The notes beneath the pieces were generated by a model. It was not told where the DNA came from. It did not search any database and saw only the letters and a list, made by a program, of their open reading frames with translations. Positions 17,340 to 27,058 of a stretch of DNA of 64,000 nucleotides are shown here, piece by piece; the first letter of the stretch is position 1; every line of letters begins with the position of its first letter. The stretch is from positions 62,001 through 126,000 of the forward strand of contig CAYUXI010000002.1 in the NCBI GenBank assembly GCA_964448855.1, read 5' to 3'. A program made the position numbers and the translations under genes. This stretch comes from QAMX01 sp964448855. GTDB lineage: Bacteria > Bacillota > Clostridia > Oscillospirales > QAMX01.

Positions 17340-17989
17340 AGGTTTGCATCACAGGGACAACACAGGGCATCGGACAGGCGATTGCCAGACGCTTTCTGGC
17401 AGCATCGCACGAGGTAATCGGCATCGACCGCCAGCCCTCCAGCATCGACCATGAACGCTATCGCCATGTTCAGTGCGATATCCGCGATACCGGGAAGCTG
17501 CCCGACCTCCCGGATCTTCAAATTCTGATCAACAACGCCGGGACGCAGAATGAACAGGACATCGACATCAACCTGAAGGCGCTGATATCGATCACCGAAC
17601 GGTACGGGATTCAGCCGCAGATCCGCTCCATTTTGAACATCGGCTCCGCAAGTGCACATACCGGCTCGGAATTCCCTGAATACTGCGCCAGCAAAAGCGG
17701 TGTGCTGGCCTATACCAAAAATGTGGCCATGCGCATTGCACCGTATGGCGCCACCTGCAACAGCCTGGATCCGGGCGGCGTGCGAACACCGCTGAATGAC
17801 TGCGTCATGCAGGATCCGGCGCTCTGGGCGCAGATCATGGAGGAAACGCCGCTGAAACGATGGGCAACCCCAGAGGAAATCGCCGAATGGGCCTATTTCC
17901 TGACCGTCACGAATACCTTCTGCACCGGACAGAATATTCTGGTGGACGGCGGTGAATCGATCAACTACCGCTTCGTCTGGAAGGACTGA
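17336..17989 (+). CDS. Short-chain dehydrogenase/reductase
   Basis: 217 residues, slightly short for the family. The Rossmann motif TGTTQGIG (near the N-terminus), NNAG, the Ser of GSASAH and the YCASK pair (Tyr/Lys) form the SDR catalytic set, and DPGGVRTPL follows the substrate loop. An NAD(P)-dependent alcohol/ketone oxidoreductase of unknown substrate. It overlaps the transporter gene by 4 nt, so it is expressed from the same attenuated transcript, although no known queuosine-salvage step needs an SDR. Confidence 0.9.
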   Translation: MKVCITGTTQGIGQAIARRFLAASHEVIGIDRQPSSIDHERYRHVQCDIRDTGKLPDLPDLQILINNAGTQNEQDIDINLKALISITERYGIQPQIRSILNIGSASAHTGSEFPEYCASKSGVLAYTKNVAMRIAPYGATCNSLDPGGVRTPLNDCVMQDPALWAQIMEETPLKRWATPEEIAEWAYFLTVTNTFCTGQNILVDGGESINYRFVWKD

Positions 17990-18057
17990 CGCATCCGAGC
18001 CACAGATGCCCAAACGAAATGCGTGCAGCCTGCCCGAGCCCCGACCATGAAACAACA

Positions 18058-18088
18058 AGCGCCCTCTGTCATGCAGGCAGAGGGCGCT
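18058..18088. terminator. Terminator hairpin between convergent SDR and MATE genes
   Basis: AGCGCCCTCTG pairs perfectly with CAGAGGGCGCT around a 9-nt loop. T-tracts are weak on both sides, but the placement between convergent genes supports the call. Confidence 0.65.
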
Positions 18089-18104
18089 TTGGTAGCCATC
18101 GGAT

Positions 18105-19502
18105 TTATTCGGCAGCTGCGGGTACAATTTTGTGAATCCAGATGCCCCGGTGAACCATGATGCCGCCGATGACGCATTTGATCAGGTCGGTCAGCTGCGC
18201 AAGCAGGTACAGCGGGACGATGGGCAAATCCGTGCAGTAGACGAGGAAACAGACGAACGGCACGACGATCAGCCAGACAAACGCAGAGTCAAACAGGAAG
18301 GTGATCAGCGTCTTGCCGCCGGAACGCAGGGTGAAATAGCAGCAGTGCGTAAAGGCCTGAATCGGCATACAGATGGCGGAAACCAGCAGGAAGCGCGTGG
18401 CCAACGAGCGGACAATCGCATCGGTCTGGTACAGCCGCGGAATGAACGGCGCGGCACAGGCCAGCAGGGAACCGAACAGAAAGCAGGACGCCACGGAAAA
18501 ACAGATCAGCTTCCGCGCCGTATCCCTTGCACGCTCCGTTTCGCCCGCACCGAGCTGCTGCCCGACCAGAATCGCAACGGCGCTGCCGAGCGCCTGGAAG
18601 ACGATGTTGAAAAAGTTGTAGACCGTCGTCGAAATGTTCAGCGCCGCGACGACCGACAGGGCGCGCTGCGAGTAGCACTGAATCAGAAACGACATCCCGA
18701 CGGACCAGAGCAGCTCGTTGACCAGCAGCGGCATCCCGCGCACCACGATCTGCCGACAGAGCTCCGCCGGAATGCGCAGATGACGGTAGATGCTGCGCAA
18801 AAACGGATACTGCTCCGGCCGACGATGCGCGCCGAACGCCAGAACGGCCAGCTCCGCAAAGCGGGCACAGATGGTCGCAATCGCAGCACCGGTCACGCCG
18901 AGCGGCTTCAGCCCAAACGCCCCGAAGATCAGGACATAGTTCAGGACGAAGTTGGTGAGCACGGAGACGAGCGACGCCTTCATCGGCAAAATTGTGGCGC
19001 CCGTCTCGCGGAGCGTGCTGGCGTAAATCTGCGTCCATGCAAACGGAATCAGCCCGATGAGCATGATGCGCAGGTAGGAGAGCCCGTATTTGGCGGTTTG
19101 CACCGGGTCGCCGGCATCGCTTGCGCCGCGCAGATACAGGCCGATCAGCTCTTCGCCGAACAGCAGGAAGACGGCAAAGGCCACGGCGCAGATACCGGCC
19201 GCAATCCACAGCTTGAACCGGAACGTATCCCGCACACCCTGCCGATTGCCGGAACCGTGAAACTGCGCGGTGAACAGCCCCGCACCGGCCAAACCGCCGA
19301 AAATGCAGAGATTGAAAATAAACAGCAGCTGGTTGGCAATGGCCACGCCGGACATCTGGTCGGTTCCGACCTGTCCCACCATGATGTTGTCCAGCAGGCT
19401 GACGAAATTCGTCAGGCCGTTCTGAATCATAATGGGCGCAGCCACGGCCAGCACCGTCCGATAAAACTGCCGGGTGCCGATCAACTGTCTGATTTTTTGC
19501 AT
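18105..19502 (-). CDS. MATE-family efflux transporter
   Basis: 465 residues from the ATG 6 nt after GGGAGG; the longer TTG start reads through the ribosome site. Twelve hydrophobic segments; the N-terminal AAPIMIQNGLTNFVSLLDN and IMVGQVGTDQMSGVAIANQL are characteristic of the NorM/DinF MATE proteins, with the internal repeat starting again near RGMPLLVNELLWSVGMS. Exports cationic compounds or metabolites in exchange for Na+ or H+. Divergent from recQ, with closely packed promoters. Confidence 0.93.
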   Translation of the reverse strand: MQKIRQLIGTRQFYRTVLAVAAPIMIQNGLTNFVSLLDNIMVGQVGTDQMSGVAIANQLLFIFNLCIFGGLAGAGLFTAQFHGSGNRQGVRDTFRFKLWIAAGICAVAFAVFLLFGEELIGLYLRGASDAGDPVQTAKYGLSYLRIMLIGLIPFAWTQIYASTLRETGATILPMKASLVSVLTNFVLNYVLIFGAFGLKPLGVTGAAIATICARFAELAVLAFGAHRRPEQYPFLRSIYRHLRIPAELCRQIVVRGMPLLVNELLWSVGMSFLIQCYSQRALSVVAALNISTTVYNFFNIVFQALGSAVAILVGQQLGAGETERARDTARKLICFSVASCFLFGSLLACAAPFIPRLYQTDAIVRSLATRFLLVSAICMPIQAFTHCCYFTLRSGGKTLITFLFDSAFVWLIVVPFVCFLVYCTDLPIVPLYLLAQLTDLIKCVIGGIMVHRGIWIHKIVPAAAE

Positions 19503-19543
19503 AAGTACCTCCCAAACGTGTGAAATCAAAAAACCATTCTACC

Positions 19544-19572
19544 ATTATACCAGAAACGGACGACCTGCGCAA
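19544..19572 (-). promoter_or_regulatory. Promoter of the MATE gene
   Basis: Minus strand: TTGCGC, 17 nt, TATAAT with extended TGG. It is immediately beside the recQ promoter on the other strand. Confidence 0.75.
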
Positions 19573-19578
19573 CTCCGC

Positions 19579-19607
19579 TTGACAATCCCGCGAAAATCTG
19601 ATACCAT
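19579..19607 (+). promoter_or_regulatory. Promoter of recQ
   Basis: TTGACA (19579-19584), 17 nt, TACCAT (19602-19607), about 45 bp before the GTG start. Confidence 0.75.
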
Positions 19608-19653
19608 AGCATCCGAAAATGCAAGTATCCATCGTGAAAGGAGCGCAGACGGC

Positions 19654-21471
19654 GTGGAACCCTTGGAGGCCTTACAACATTATTTTGGCTATGACTCGTT
19701 TCGCCACGGGCAGGAACCGGTCATTCGCGCCATCTGCGCCGGACGGGACGTGCTGGGCGTTATGCCGACCGGTGCCGGAAAATCCCTGTGCTATCAGATT
19801 CCCGCCGTCGTGCTCGGCGGCATCACGCTGGTCGTTTCACCGCTGATTTCCCTGATGAAGGATCAGGTCGGAGCATTGAATCAGGTCGGCATCCGCGCCT
19901 GCTATCTGAACAGCTCGCTCACGCCGCGCCAGTATCGCCTCGCGCTGCAATACGCGTCGGAGGGGCGGTACCGCATTGCGTACGTTGCGCCGGAGCGGCT
20001 GCTGACCCCGGAATTCCTGGCCTTCGCCCAGTCTGCACCGATTCGCCTGCTCTGCGTCGATGAAGCCCACTGCGTCTCCCAATGGGGACACGACTTCCGC
20101 CCGGCCTATCTGGATATCCAGCGCTTCGTCCGCCTGCTGCCGGTGCGTCCGCCGGTGGCCGCATTCACCGCCACCGCCACAGAGCGCGTGCGCGGCGATA
20201 TCATCCGCCTGCTCGACCTCCGACAGCCCATGGTCGAAATGACCGGCTTTGACCGCGCCAACCTGCGCTTTTCCGTCCTGACGCCCACCGATAAATACCG
20301 GGCGCTCCGGTTGCAGCTGGAACGCCATCCGGAGGAAAGCGGCATCATTTACTGCGCAACGCGAAAAGCGGTGGAGGAGGTGACGGCACGCCTGCAGTCG
20401 GACGGTCTCCCGGCCACCCGCTATCATGCCGGGCTGGACGATGCGGAACGGACGGCCAATCAGGATGATTTCCTCTACGACCGCAAACGCATCATGGTGG
20501 CGACCAACGCCTTCGGCATGGGCATCGACAAATCCAACGTCCGCTTCGTCATTCATTATCAAATGCCGAAAAATCTGGAAAGCTATTATCAGGAGGCCGG
20601 CCGCGCCGGACGGGACGGCCTGCCGGGGGACTGCGTTCTGCTCTTTTCGGAGCGGGATGTTTCCCTTGACCGCTACCTGATTGAGCATACACAGGAAGAC
20701 GGGGAGCCGCGTGCGCCGGAGCTGGTCGCCGCGGAGCTGAACCTCCTCATGAAAATGGCCGACTACTGCCGCACAACCGACTGCCTGCGCGCATACATCC
20801 TCCGGTACTTCGGCGAAGCAGCGCCGGATGTCTGCCATCACTGCTCCAACTGCCAGGGCGATTTCGTCGATCGCGATATCACTGCGGATGCCCAAATTGT
20901 CCTCGCCTGCATCTCCGCCAGCCATGAACGCTACGGCGCGGGGAGGATCGTCGAGGTGCTGTCCGGCAGCCACTCGGAGCGGGTGGCTGCGTCTCGCGCA
21001 TTCCGACCGGACGATTTCGGCGCGCTGTCCCATTGGTCGCATGACCAGCTGCACGCGTTGATCGACCACCTCTGCGTGCGCGGCTGCCTGCAACGCGAAA
21101 CGGACGGCTTGCCAATCCTGCGCCTGACCGGCTATGGCCGGGAGGTGCTGAGCGGACGGGCACGGGTGACCATGCGGATGGAGCGGACACCGACTCCATC
21201 GGCTGCATCGGCTCCTTCGACTGCACCGGCGGGCGGCAATCTGTTCGATGTGCTCCGCGCACTCCGCCAGGAGACGGCCAAGCGGGAGCTCGTCCCGCCG
21301 TATGTGGTCTTTTCCGATCAGACGCTGATGCAGATGTGCGAAAAACGCCCGCATGACGAGGAAACCATGCGTCAAATCAGCGGCGTCGGCGACGTCAAGC
21401 TCAAAAAATACGGCCGACTGTTTCTGGATGCCATTCGAGCCTATGCCGAAAAGGAATCGGCCAACCGCTGA
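19654..21471 (+). CDS. recQ: ATP-dependent DNA helicase RecQ
   Basis: 605 residues from the GTG (VEPLEALQHYFGYDSFRHGQ) that follows AAAGGAG by 10 nt; upstream in-frame ATGs precede the promoter. Superfamily 2 helicase: Walker A MPTGAGKSLCYQ, DEAH box at 136-139 with the RecQ aromatic loop CVSQWGHDFRP, and motif VI QEAGRAGRDG. Then the Cys4 zinc site (CLRAYILRYF and CHHCSNC), a winged-helix RQC domain and a C-terminal HRDC domain (LRALRQETAKRELVPPYVVF). It unwinds recombination and repair intermediates 3' to 5'. Full domain set present. Confidence 0.96.
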   Translation: MEPLEALQHYFGYDSFRHGQEPVIRAICAGRDVLGVMPTGAGKSLCYQIPAVVLGGITLVVSPLISLMKDQVGALNQVGIRACYLNSSLTPRQYRLALQYASEGRYRIAYVAPERLLTPEFLAFAQSAPIRLLCVDEAHCVSQWGHDFRPAYLDIQRFVRLLPVRPPVAAFTATATERVRGDIIRLLDLRQPMVEMTGFDRANLRFSVLTPTDKYRALRLQLERHPEESGIIYCATRKAVEEVTARLQSDGLPATRYHAGLDDAERTANQDDFLYDRKRIMVATNAFGMGIDKSNVRFVIHYQMPKNLESYYQEAGRAGRDGLPGDCVLLFSERDVSLDRYLIEHTQEDGEPRAPELVAAELNLLMKMADYCRTTDCLRAYILRYFGEAAPDVCHHCSNCQGDFVDRDITADAQIVLACISASHERYGAGRIVEVLSGSHSERVAASRAFRPDDFGALSHWSHDQLHALIDHLCVRGCLQRETDGLPILRLTGYGREVLSGRARVTMRMERTPTPSAASAPSTAPAGGNLFDVLRALRQETAKRELVPPYVVFSDQTLMQMCEKRPHDEETMRQISGVGDVKLKKYGRLFLDAIRAYAEKESANR

Positions 21472-21623
21472 CAAACGGTCGGCCTGCGGCGCAATCTGAA
21501 CACGGGAACGGCCGCCCCACGGTGAAAAACAAGCAAAACAGACGGAATGAAAGCCGGAATCGTCCCATCTGATACAACAAACTGACGATATCCGGAAAAA
21601 TCACGATTTTTTTCGAAGAAACC

Positions 21624-21652
21624 TTGACTTTATCCACCGGTTGTGATATAAT
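21624..21652 (+). promoter_or_regulatory. Promoter of rpsL operon
   Basis: TTGACT (21624-21629), 17 nt, TATAAT (21647-21652) with extended TGA. Starts about 30 nt before the S12 start codon. Confidence 0.88.
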
Positions 21653-21690
21653 TACAAGCACTGATGTCAAGATGGGGGAGGAGGTGCAAT

Positions 21691-22113
21691 ATGCCTACAT
21701 TCAATCAGCTCGTCAGAAAAGGACGCGAAGCAGCGGTCTATAAGTCCACGGCTCCGGCTCTTCAGGTTGGTTTCAACTCGCTGAAACAGCATCAGACCGA
21801 TAAGTCTTCTCCGCAAAAGCGCGGTGTCTGCACGGTCGTTACAACCAGAACCCCGAAGAAGCCGAACTCCGCTATCCGTAAGATCGCCCGTGTCCGCCTG
21901 ACCAACGGCCTCGAAGTCACGTCTTACATTCCCGGTATCGGTCATAACCTGCAGGAACACTCTGTCGTTATGATCCGCGGCGGGCGTGTCAAGGACCTTC
22001 CTGGTGTCCGTTACCACATCATCCGCGGCGTCCTGGATACACAGGGCATGGCAAACCGCAAACAGGGTCGTTCCAAATACGGCGCGAAGCGTCCGAAGGC
22101 GGCCAAAAAGTAA
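21691..22113 (+). CDS. rpsL: 30S ribosomal protein S12
   Basis: 140 residues from the ATG after GGAGGAGGT (MPTFNQLVRKG). S12 sits at the decoding centre; TPKKPNSAIRK and GRVKDLPGVRYH are the loops contacting 16S rRNA. Both Lys residues at which substitutions confer streptomycin resistance in other bacteria are wild type. Compared with the short E. coli form it carries a longer N-terminal loop (QVGFNSLKQHQTDKSSPQKR), common in Clostridia. First gene of the str cluster, with its own promoter downstream of recQ. Confidence 0.97.
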   Translation: MPTFNQLVRKGREAAVYKSTAPALQVGFNSLKQHQTDKSSPQKRGVCTVVTTRTPKKPNSAIRKIARVRLTNGLEVTSYIPGIGHNLQEHSVVMIRGGRVKDLPGVRYHIIRGVLDTQGMANRKQGRSKYGAKRPKAAKK

Positions 22114-22307
22114 TCCGCAGTCAGGATACAAGCGATTTGTTCCCGACAAGCGTGCGGTTGCATAGACCGCATCTCGCTTTGCAGGGGTGAATATAGATGC
22201 GCCAAAGGCGCTGTATATTTCCTCGTATGCAAGGCGCGCACGGGGGCTGAAAAAAGCCTTCGAGTACCTGTGAAATCATTTTATTTTTAATGAAGGAGGG
22301 AAGATTT
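22114..22307 (+). promoter_or_regulatory. Structured rpsL-rpsG spacer
   Basis: An unusually long 194-nt spacer for this operon. It contains two hairpins: TGCGGT/ACCGCA (22153-22171) and AATATA-GAT-GCGCC/GGCGC-TG-TATATT (22190-22219). In E. coli the same spacer is where S7 binds its own mRNA; a similar role here is only a guess. Confidence 0.4.
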
Positions 22308-22778
22308 GTGCCAAGAAGAGGAAATGTACCCAAGCGGGAAGTCCTTGCGGACCCGCTTTACAATTCTGTCGTCGTCACAAAGCTCATCAACGGCATTATG
22401 TATGACGGCAAAAAAGGCGTCGCACAGCAGATCGTGTATGACGCATTTGCCGCAGTCGAAGAGAAGACTGGCAAACCGGCACTGGAAGTTTTCCAGGCAG
22501 CCCTGGAAAATATCATGCCGGTTCTGGAAGTCAAAGCACGCCGCTTAGGCGGTGCTACGTATCAGGTGCCGATCGAAGTGCGTCCGGAACGCCGGAACAC
22601 GCTCGGCATCCGTTGGCTCGTTACATTCTCGCGTACGCGCAGTGAGAGAACGATGGCGCAGCGTCTGGCCGCGGAAATCATCGATGCGTCCAACAATACG
22701 GGTAACGCTGTCAAGCGCCGTGAAGATACGCATAAGATGGCCGAAGCCAACAAGGCGTTTGCGCACTACCGCTGGTAG
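22308..22778 (+). CDS. rpsG: 30S ribosomal protein S7
   Basis: 156 residues, the standard bacterial length, from a GTG 8 nt after AAGGAGGG (MPRRGNVPKREVLADPLYN). S7 nucleates assembly of the 30S head by binding the 16S rRNA 3' domain. RRLGGATYQVPIEV, RPERRNTLGIRWL and NKAFAHYRW are typical. The longer in-frame ATG at 22290 would place the ribosome site inside the gene and is rejected. Followed by fusA after 35 nt. Confidence 0.97.
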   Translation: MPRRGNVPKREVLADPLYNSVVVTKLINGIMYDGKKGVAQQIVYDAFAAVEEKTGKPALEVFQAALENIMPVLEVKARRLGGATYQVPIEVRPERRNTLGIRWLVTFSRTRSERTMAQRLAAEIIDASNNTGNAVKRREDTHKMAEANKAFAHYRW

Positions 22779-22813
22779 TCTGCGCGCCGTAAAAACAACG
22801 TAAGGAGCAAACT

Positions 22814-24901
22814 ATGCCAAGGCAATTCCCATTGGAGTTAACGAGAAATATAGGTATCATGGCACACATCGACGCCGGTAAGACGACGACGACTGAGCGA
22901 ATCCTGTTCTACACGGGTATCAATCATCGCCTCGGCGAAACGCACGACGGTACGGCAACGATGGACTGGATGGAGCAGGAGCAGGAACGTGGTATTACCA
23001 TTACCTCTGCTGCAACCACCTGCCAGTGGCATGGTCACCGAATCAATATCATCGACACGCCGGGGCACGTTGACTTTACGGTTGAAGTCGAACGCTCGCT
23101 CCGCGTCCTGGACGGCGCGGTGACCGTTTTCTGCGCGAAAGGCGGCGTTGAGCCCCAATCGGAGACGGTCTGGCATCAGGCGGACAAATATGGCGTACCG
23201 CGTATGGCGTACGTCAATAAAATGGACATCACCGGTGCAGACTTCTACCGTGTTGTCGGCATGATGAAGGAACGGCTGAAGTGCAATGCCGTGCCGATTC
23301 AGCTGCCGATCGGCAGCGAAGATTCCTTCCGCGGAATCATCGACCTCATCAAAATGAAGGCCTACTTCTATCAGGACGATAAGGGTCAGAAGATTGATGA
23401 AGAAGAAATCCCGGAGGATATGCGTGATCTGGCCGACGAGTACCGTGTCAACCTGCTTGAATCGGTCTCTGAATTCAATGACGAGATCATGGAAAAATAT
23501 CTGGATGGCCAGGAAGTTTCCGAACAGGAAATTCACGATGCCATCCGCAAGGCAACCATCGCGGTCAAAATGATCCCGGTTGTCTGCGGCACATCCTACC
23601 GCAACAAGGGCGTACAGAAGCTGCTGGATGCCATCGTTGCGTATATGCCGTCCCCGCTGGATATCCCGGCCATCAAAGGCGTTGATCCGGATACAGACGA
23701 AGAGGTTCTCAGCCATTCGGACGATGACGCTCCGTTTGCCGCTCTTGCATTCAAGATCGCAACGGACCCGTTTGTCGGAAAGCTCTGCTTCTTCCGCGTC
23801 TATTCCGGTCAGATCAACACCGGCTCGGCTGTCTATAACTCGACCAAGAAAAACCGCGAACGTCTCGGTCGTATCCTCCAGATGCACGCCAACCACCGCG
23901 AAGACATCGAAACGGTCTATGCCGGCGATATCGCCGCAGCTGTCGGCCTGAAAAACACGACGACCGGCGATACGCTCTGCGATGAAAAGCATAAGGTCAT
24001 TCTGGAATCCATGGAATTCCCGGAACCGGTTATCCGCGTGGCCATTGAGCCGAAAACGAAAGCCGGTCAGGAAAAAATGGGCATCGCGCTGGCCAAGCTG
24101 GCTGAAGAAGATCCGACCTTCCGCACCTATACAGACGGTGAAACGGGTCAGACCATCATCGCCGGTATGGGCGAGCTGCACCTTGAAATCATCGTAGACA
24201 GACTTCTGCGTGAATTCAAAGTGGAAGCCAACATCGGTAAACCGCAGGTTGCATACAAAGAAACCATCCGCAAGGAAGCGATTTCGGATATGCGCTATGC
24301 GCGTCAGTCCGGTGGTAAAGGCCAGTACGGTCACGTCAAGATCAAGATCGAGCCGAACGAGTCCGGTAAGGGCTACGAGTTCGTCGATAAGATCACGGGC
24401 GGCGCCATCCCGAAGGAATACATCCCGGCAGTCAACGAAGGCGTCAAGGGCGCCATGGATGCCGGTATCCTCGCCGGATACGGCATGGTTGACGTCATCG
24501 TCACCCTGTTCGACGGTTCCTTCCACGAAGTCGACTCGTCCGAAATGGCATTTAAGATCGCCGGTTCCATGGCGTTCAAGGATGCCGCTGCGAAGGCCAA
24601 CCCGGTTCTCCTGGAGCCGATCATGAAGGTGTCTGTCATTGTCGCCGAAGAATACATGGGAACCGTCATTGGTGACCTGCAGTCCCGGCGTGCCCAGATT
24701 CAGGGCTTCATTGACCGCGCCGGCAGCAAACAGATCGACGCATTTGTCCCGCTGTCTGAGATGTTTGGATACGCAACATCCCTGCGTTCCAGCACCCAGG
24801 GTCGCGGCAACTACTCGATGGAACCGAGCCATTATGTCGAGGTTCCGAAGCAGATTCAGGAGAAATTGGTCGCCGGTCGTCAGGCTGAAGGCCGCGCATA
24901 A
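22814..24901 (+). CDS. fusA: Elongation factor G
   Basis: 695 residues. GTPase motifs: AHIDAGKTTTTERIL (G1), RGITITSAATT (G2), DTPGHVDF (G3), NKMD (G4). Domains II-V follow, with the domain IV SGGKGQYGHVKIKIEP and a C-terminal LRSSTQGRGNYSMEPSHY. It drives ribosomal translocation. Ribosome site TAAGGAGC; part of the rpsL-rpsG-fusA transcript. Confidence 0.98.
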   Translation: MPRQFPLELTRNIGIMAHIDAGKTTTTERILFYTGINHRLGETHDGTATMDWMEQEQERGITITSAATTCQWHGHRINIIDTPGHVDFTVEVERSLRVLDGAVTVFCAKGGVEPQSETVWHQADKYGVPRMAYVNKMDITGADFYRVVGMMKERLKCNAVPIQLPIGSEDSFRGIIDLIKMKAYFYQDDKGQKIDEEEIPEDMRDLADEYRVNLLESVSEFNDEIMEKYLDGQEVSEQEIHDAIRKATIAVKMIPVVCGTSYRNKGVQKLLDAIVAYMPSPLDIPAIKGVDPDTDEEVLSHSDDDAPFAALAFKIATDPFVGKLCFFRVYSGQINTGSAVYNSTKKNRERLGRILQMHANHREDIETVYAGDIAAAVGLKNTTTGDTLCDEKHKVILESMEFPEPVIRVAIEPKTKAGQEKMGIALAKLAEEDPTFRTYTDGETGQTIIAGMGELHLEIIVDRLLREFKVEANIGKPQVAYKETIRKEAISDMRYARQSGGKGQYGHVKIKIEPNESGKGYEFVDKITGGAIPKEYIPAVNEGVKGAMDAGILAGYGMVDVIVTLFDGSFHEVDSSEMAFKIAGSMAFKDAAAKANPVLLEPIMKVSVIVAEEYMGTVIGDLQSRRAQIQGFIDRAGSKQIDAFVPLSEMFGYATSLRSSTQGRGNYSMEPSHYVEVPKQIQEKLVAGRQAEGRA

Positions 24902-24953
24902 CCTTTTTCTGGCGAATTCTCTGAGTTTTTTTAGAGAAAAATCGCCAAAGTAC

Positions 24954-24982
24954 TTGCAAAATCCTACGCAATGGTGTAGAAT
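24954..24982 (+). promoter_or_regulatory. Promoter of tuf
   Basis: TTGCAA (24954-24959), 17 nt, TAGAAT (24977-24982). Just upstream, GGCGA/TCGCC with TCTCT/AGAGA (24911-24946) forms a hairpin that may partly separate fusA from tuf transcripts. Confidence 0.75.
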
Positions 24983-25021
24983 ACTATTATCTTCAAAGTC
25001 AAACAAGAGGAGGCACATACA

Positions 25022-26230
<1,209 letters not shown>

Positions 26231-26243
26231 TTTTGTTCTTTCA

Positions 26244-26279
26244 ACAGAGGAGACGGATTTCCGTCTCCTCTGTTTTTTT
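26244..26279 (+). terminator. Terminator after tuf
   Basis: ACAGAGGAGACGGA pairs perfectly with TCCGTCTCCTCTGT, followed by seven T residues. Confidence 0.95.
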
Positions 26280-26300
26280 AACCAGAAGAGGTGAATGCTC

Positions 26301-26933
26301 ATGATTCTTCCAATGGGCGCACAACAGCCGACGGCCTATCTCGTCGGCGCGGGCGCGTGTGAATCGCTCGATTTCCAGCCGAAACCGGGCGATATGGTCA
26401 TCGCGGTTGACGGCGGACTCGACTACCTCCGTCAGGCGCATATCGAACCGGATCTGGCACTCGGTGATTTTGACTCCCTCCGCGGCGAAAAGCCAGACGG
26501 CCAGGTTCTGACCTACCTGCCGGAAAAAGACGAATCCGATATGCTGCTGGCACTGCGCCAGGCGATTCGCCGCAACTACAAACGCGTTCTGATGTATGGC
26601 GGGCTCGGTGGCCGCCTCGATCACACCCTCGCCAACATCCAGACAATTGCATGGGCATCGCGCTGCGGCGTCTCCGCCTGCCTCGTCAACGGCTCGCAGA
26701 CCATCCTCGCCGTTTCAGACGGGGAACTGCGCCTGCCCAAAACAGACCACGGCTACCTTTCCGTGTTCTGTCTGGGCTCTGTTGCAGAGGGCGTTGACCT
26801 GATCGGCCTGAAATACACGCTCGACCATGCAGAGCTCCGCGACGATTACCCCCTCGGCCTCAGCAACGAATTCATCGGCGAGGAGAGCATCATCCGCGTC
26901 CGCAGCGGGACGCTGATCGTCGTGATCAATTGA
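26301..26933 (+). CDS. Thiamine diphosphokinase
   Basis: 210 residues from the ATG 7 nt after GAGGTG. It transfers pyrophosphate from ATP to thiamine, giving thiamine diphosphate. Family motifs: VIAVDGGLDYLRQA, LGDFDS, LPEKDESDMLLAL (metal/ATP site) and MYGGLGGRLDHTLANIQT; the C-terminal beta-sandwich ends EESIIRVRSGTLIVVI. No TPP riboswitch is visible in the 26280-26300 leader; expression may come from read-through of the tuf terminator or from an unseen promoter. Confidence 0.93.
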   Translation: MILPMGAQQPTAYLVGAGACESLDFQPKPGDMVIAVDGGLDYLRQAHIEPDLALGDFDSLRGEKPDGQVLTYLPEKDESDMLLALRQAIRRNYKRVLMYGGLGGRLDHTLANIQTIAWASRCGVSACLVNGSQTILAVSDGELRLPKTDHGYLSVFCLGSVAEGVDLIGLKYTLDHAELRDDYPLGLSNEFIGEESIIRVRSGTLIVVIN

Positions 26934-26965
26934 CAGAAAAATCGCCTGCCCAACGCAAGTCGCTC

Positions 26966-26994
26966 TTGCGAACGGATAAAAAATGTAGTATCAT
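26966..26994 (+). promoter_or_regulatory. Promoter of the GH38 mannosidase gene
   Basis: TTGCGA (26966-26971), 17 nt, TATCAT (26989-26994), about 65 bp before the start. Confidence 0.65.
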
Positions 26995-27058
26995 ATATCT
27001 GTCTGCGCCACACGCAACGGCCGCAGCGATCAACGTATCTTATTAAAGGAGCCTGCGC

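Noticed and set aside
26280..26300. TPP riboswitch before the thiamine diphosphokinase gene
   Set aside because: Only about 20 nt separate the tuf terminator from the start codon, too short for the aptamer.
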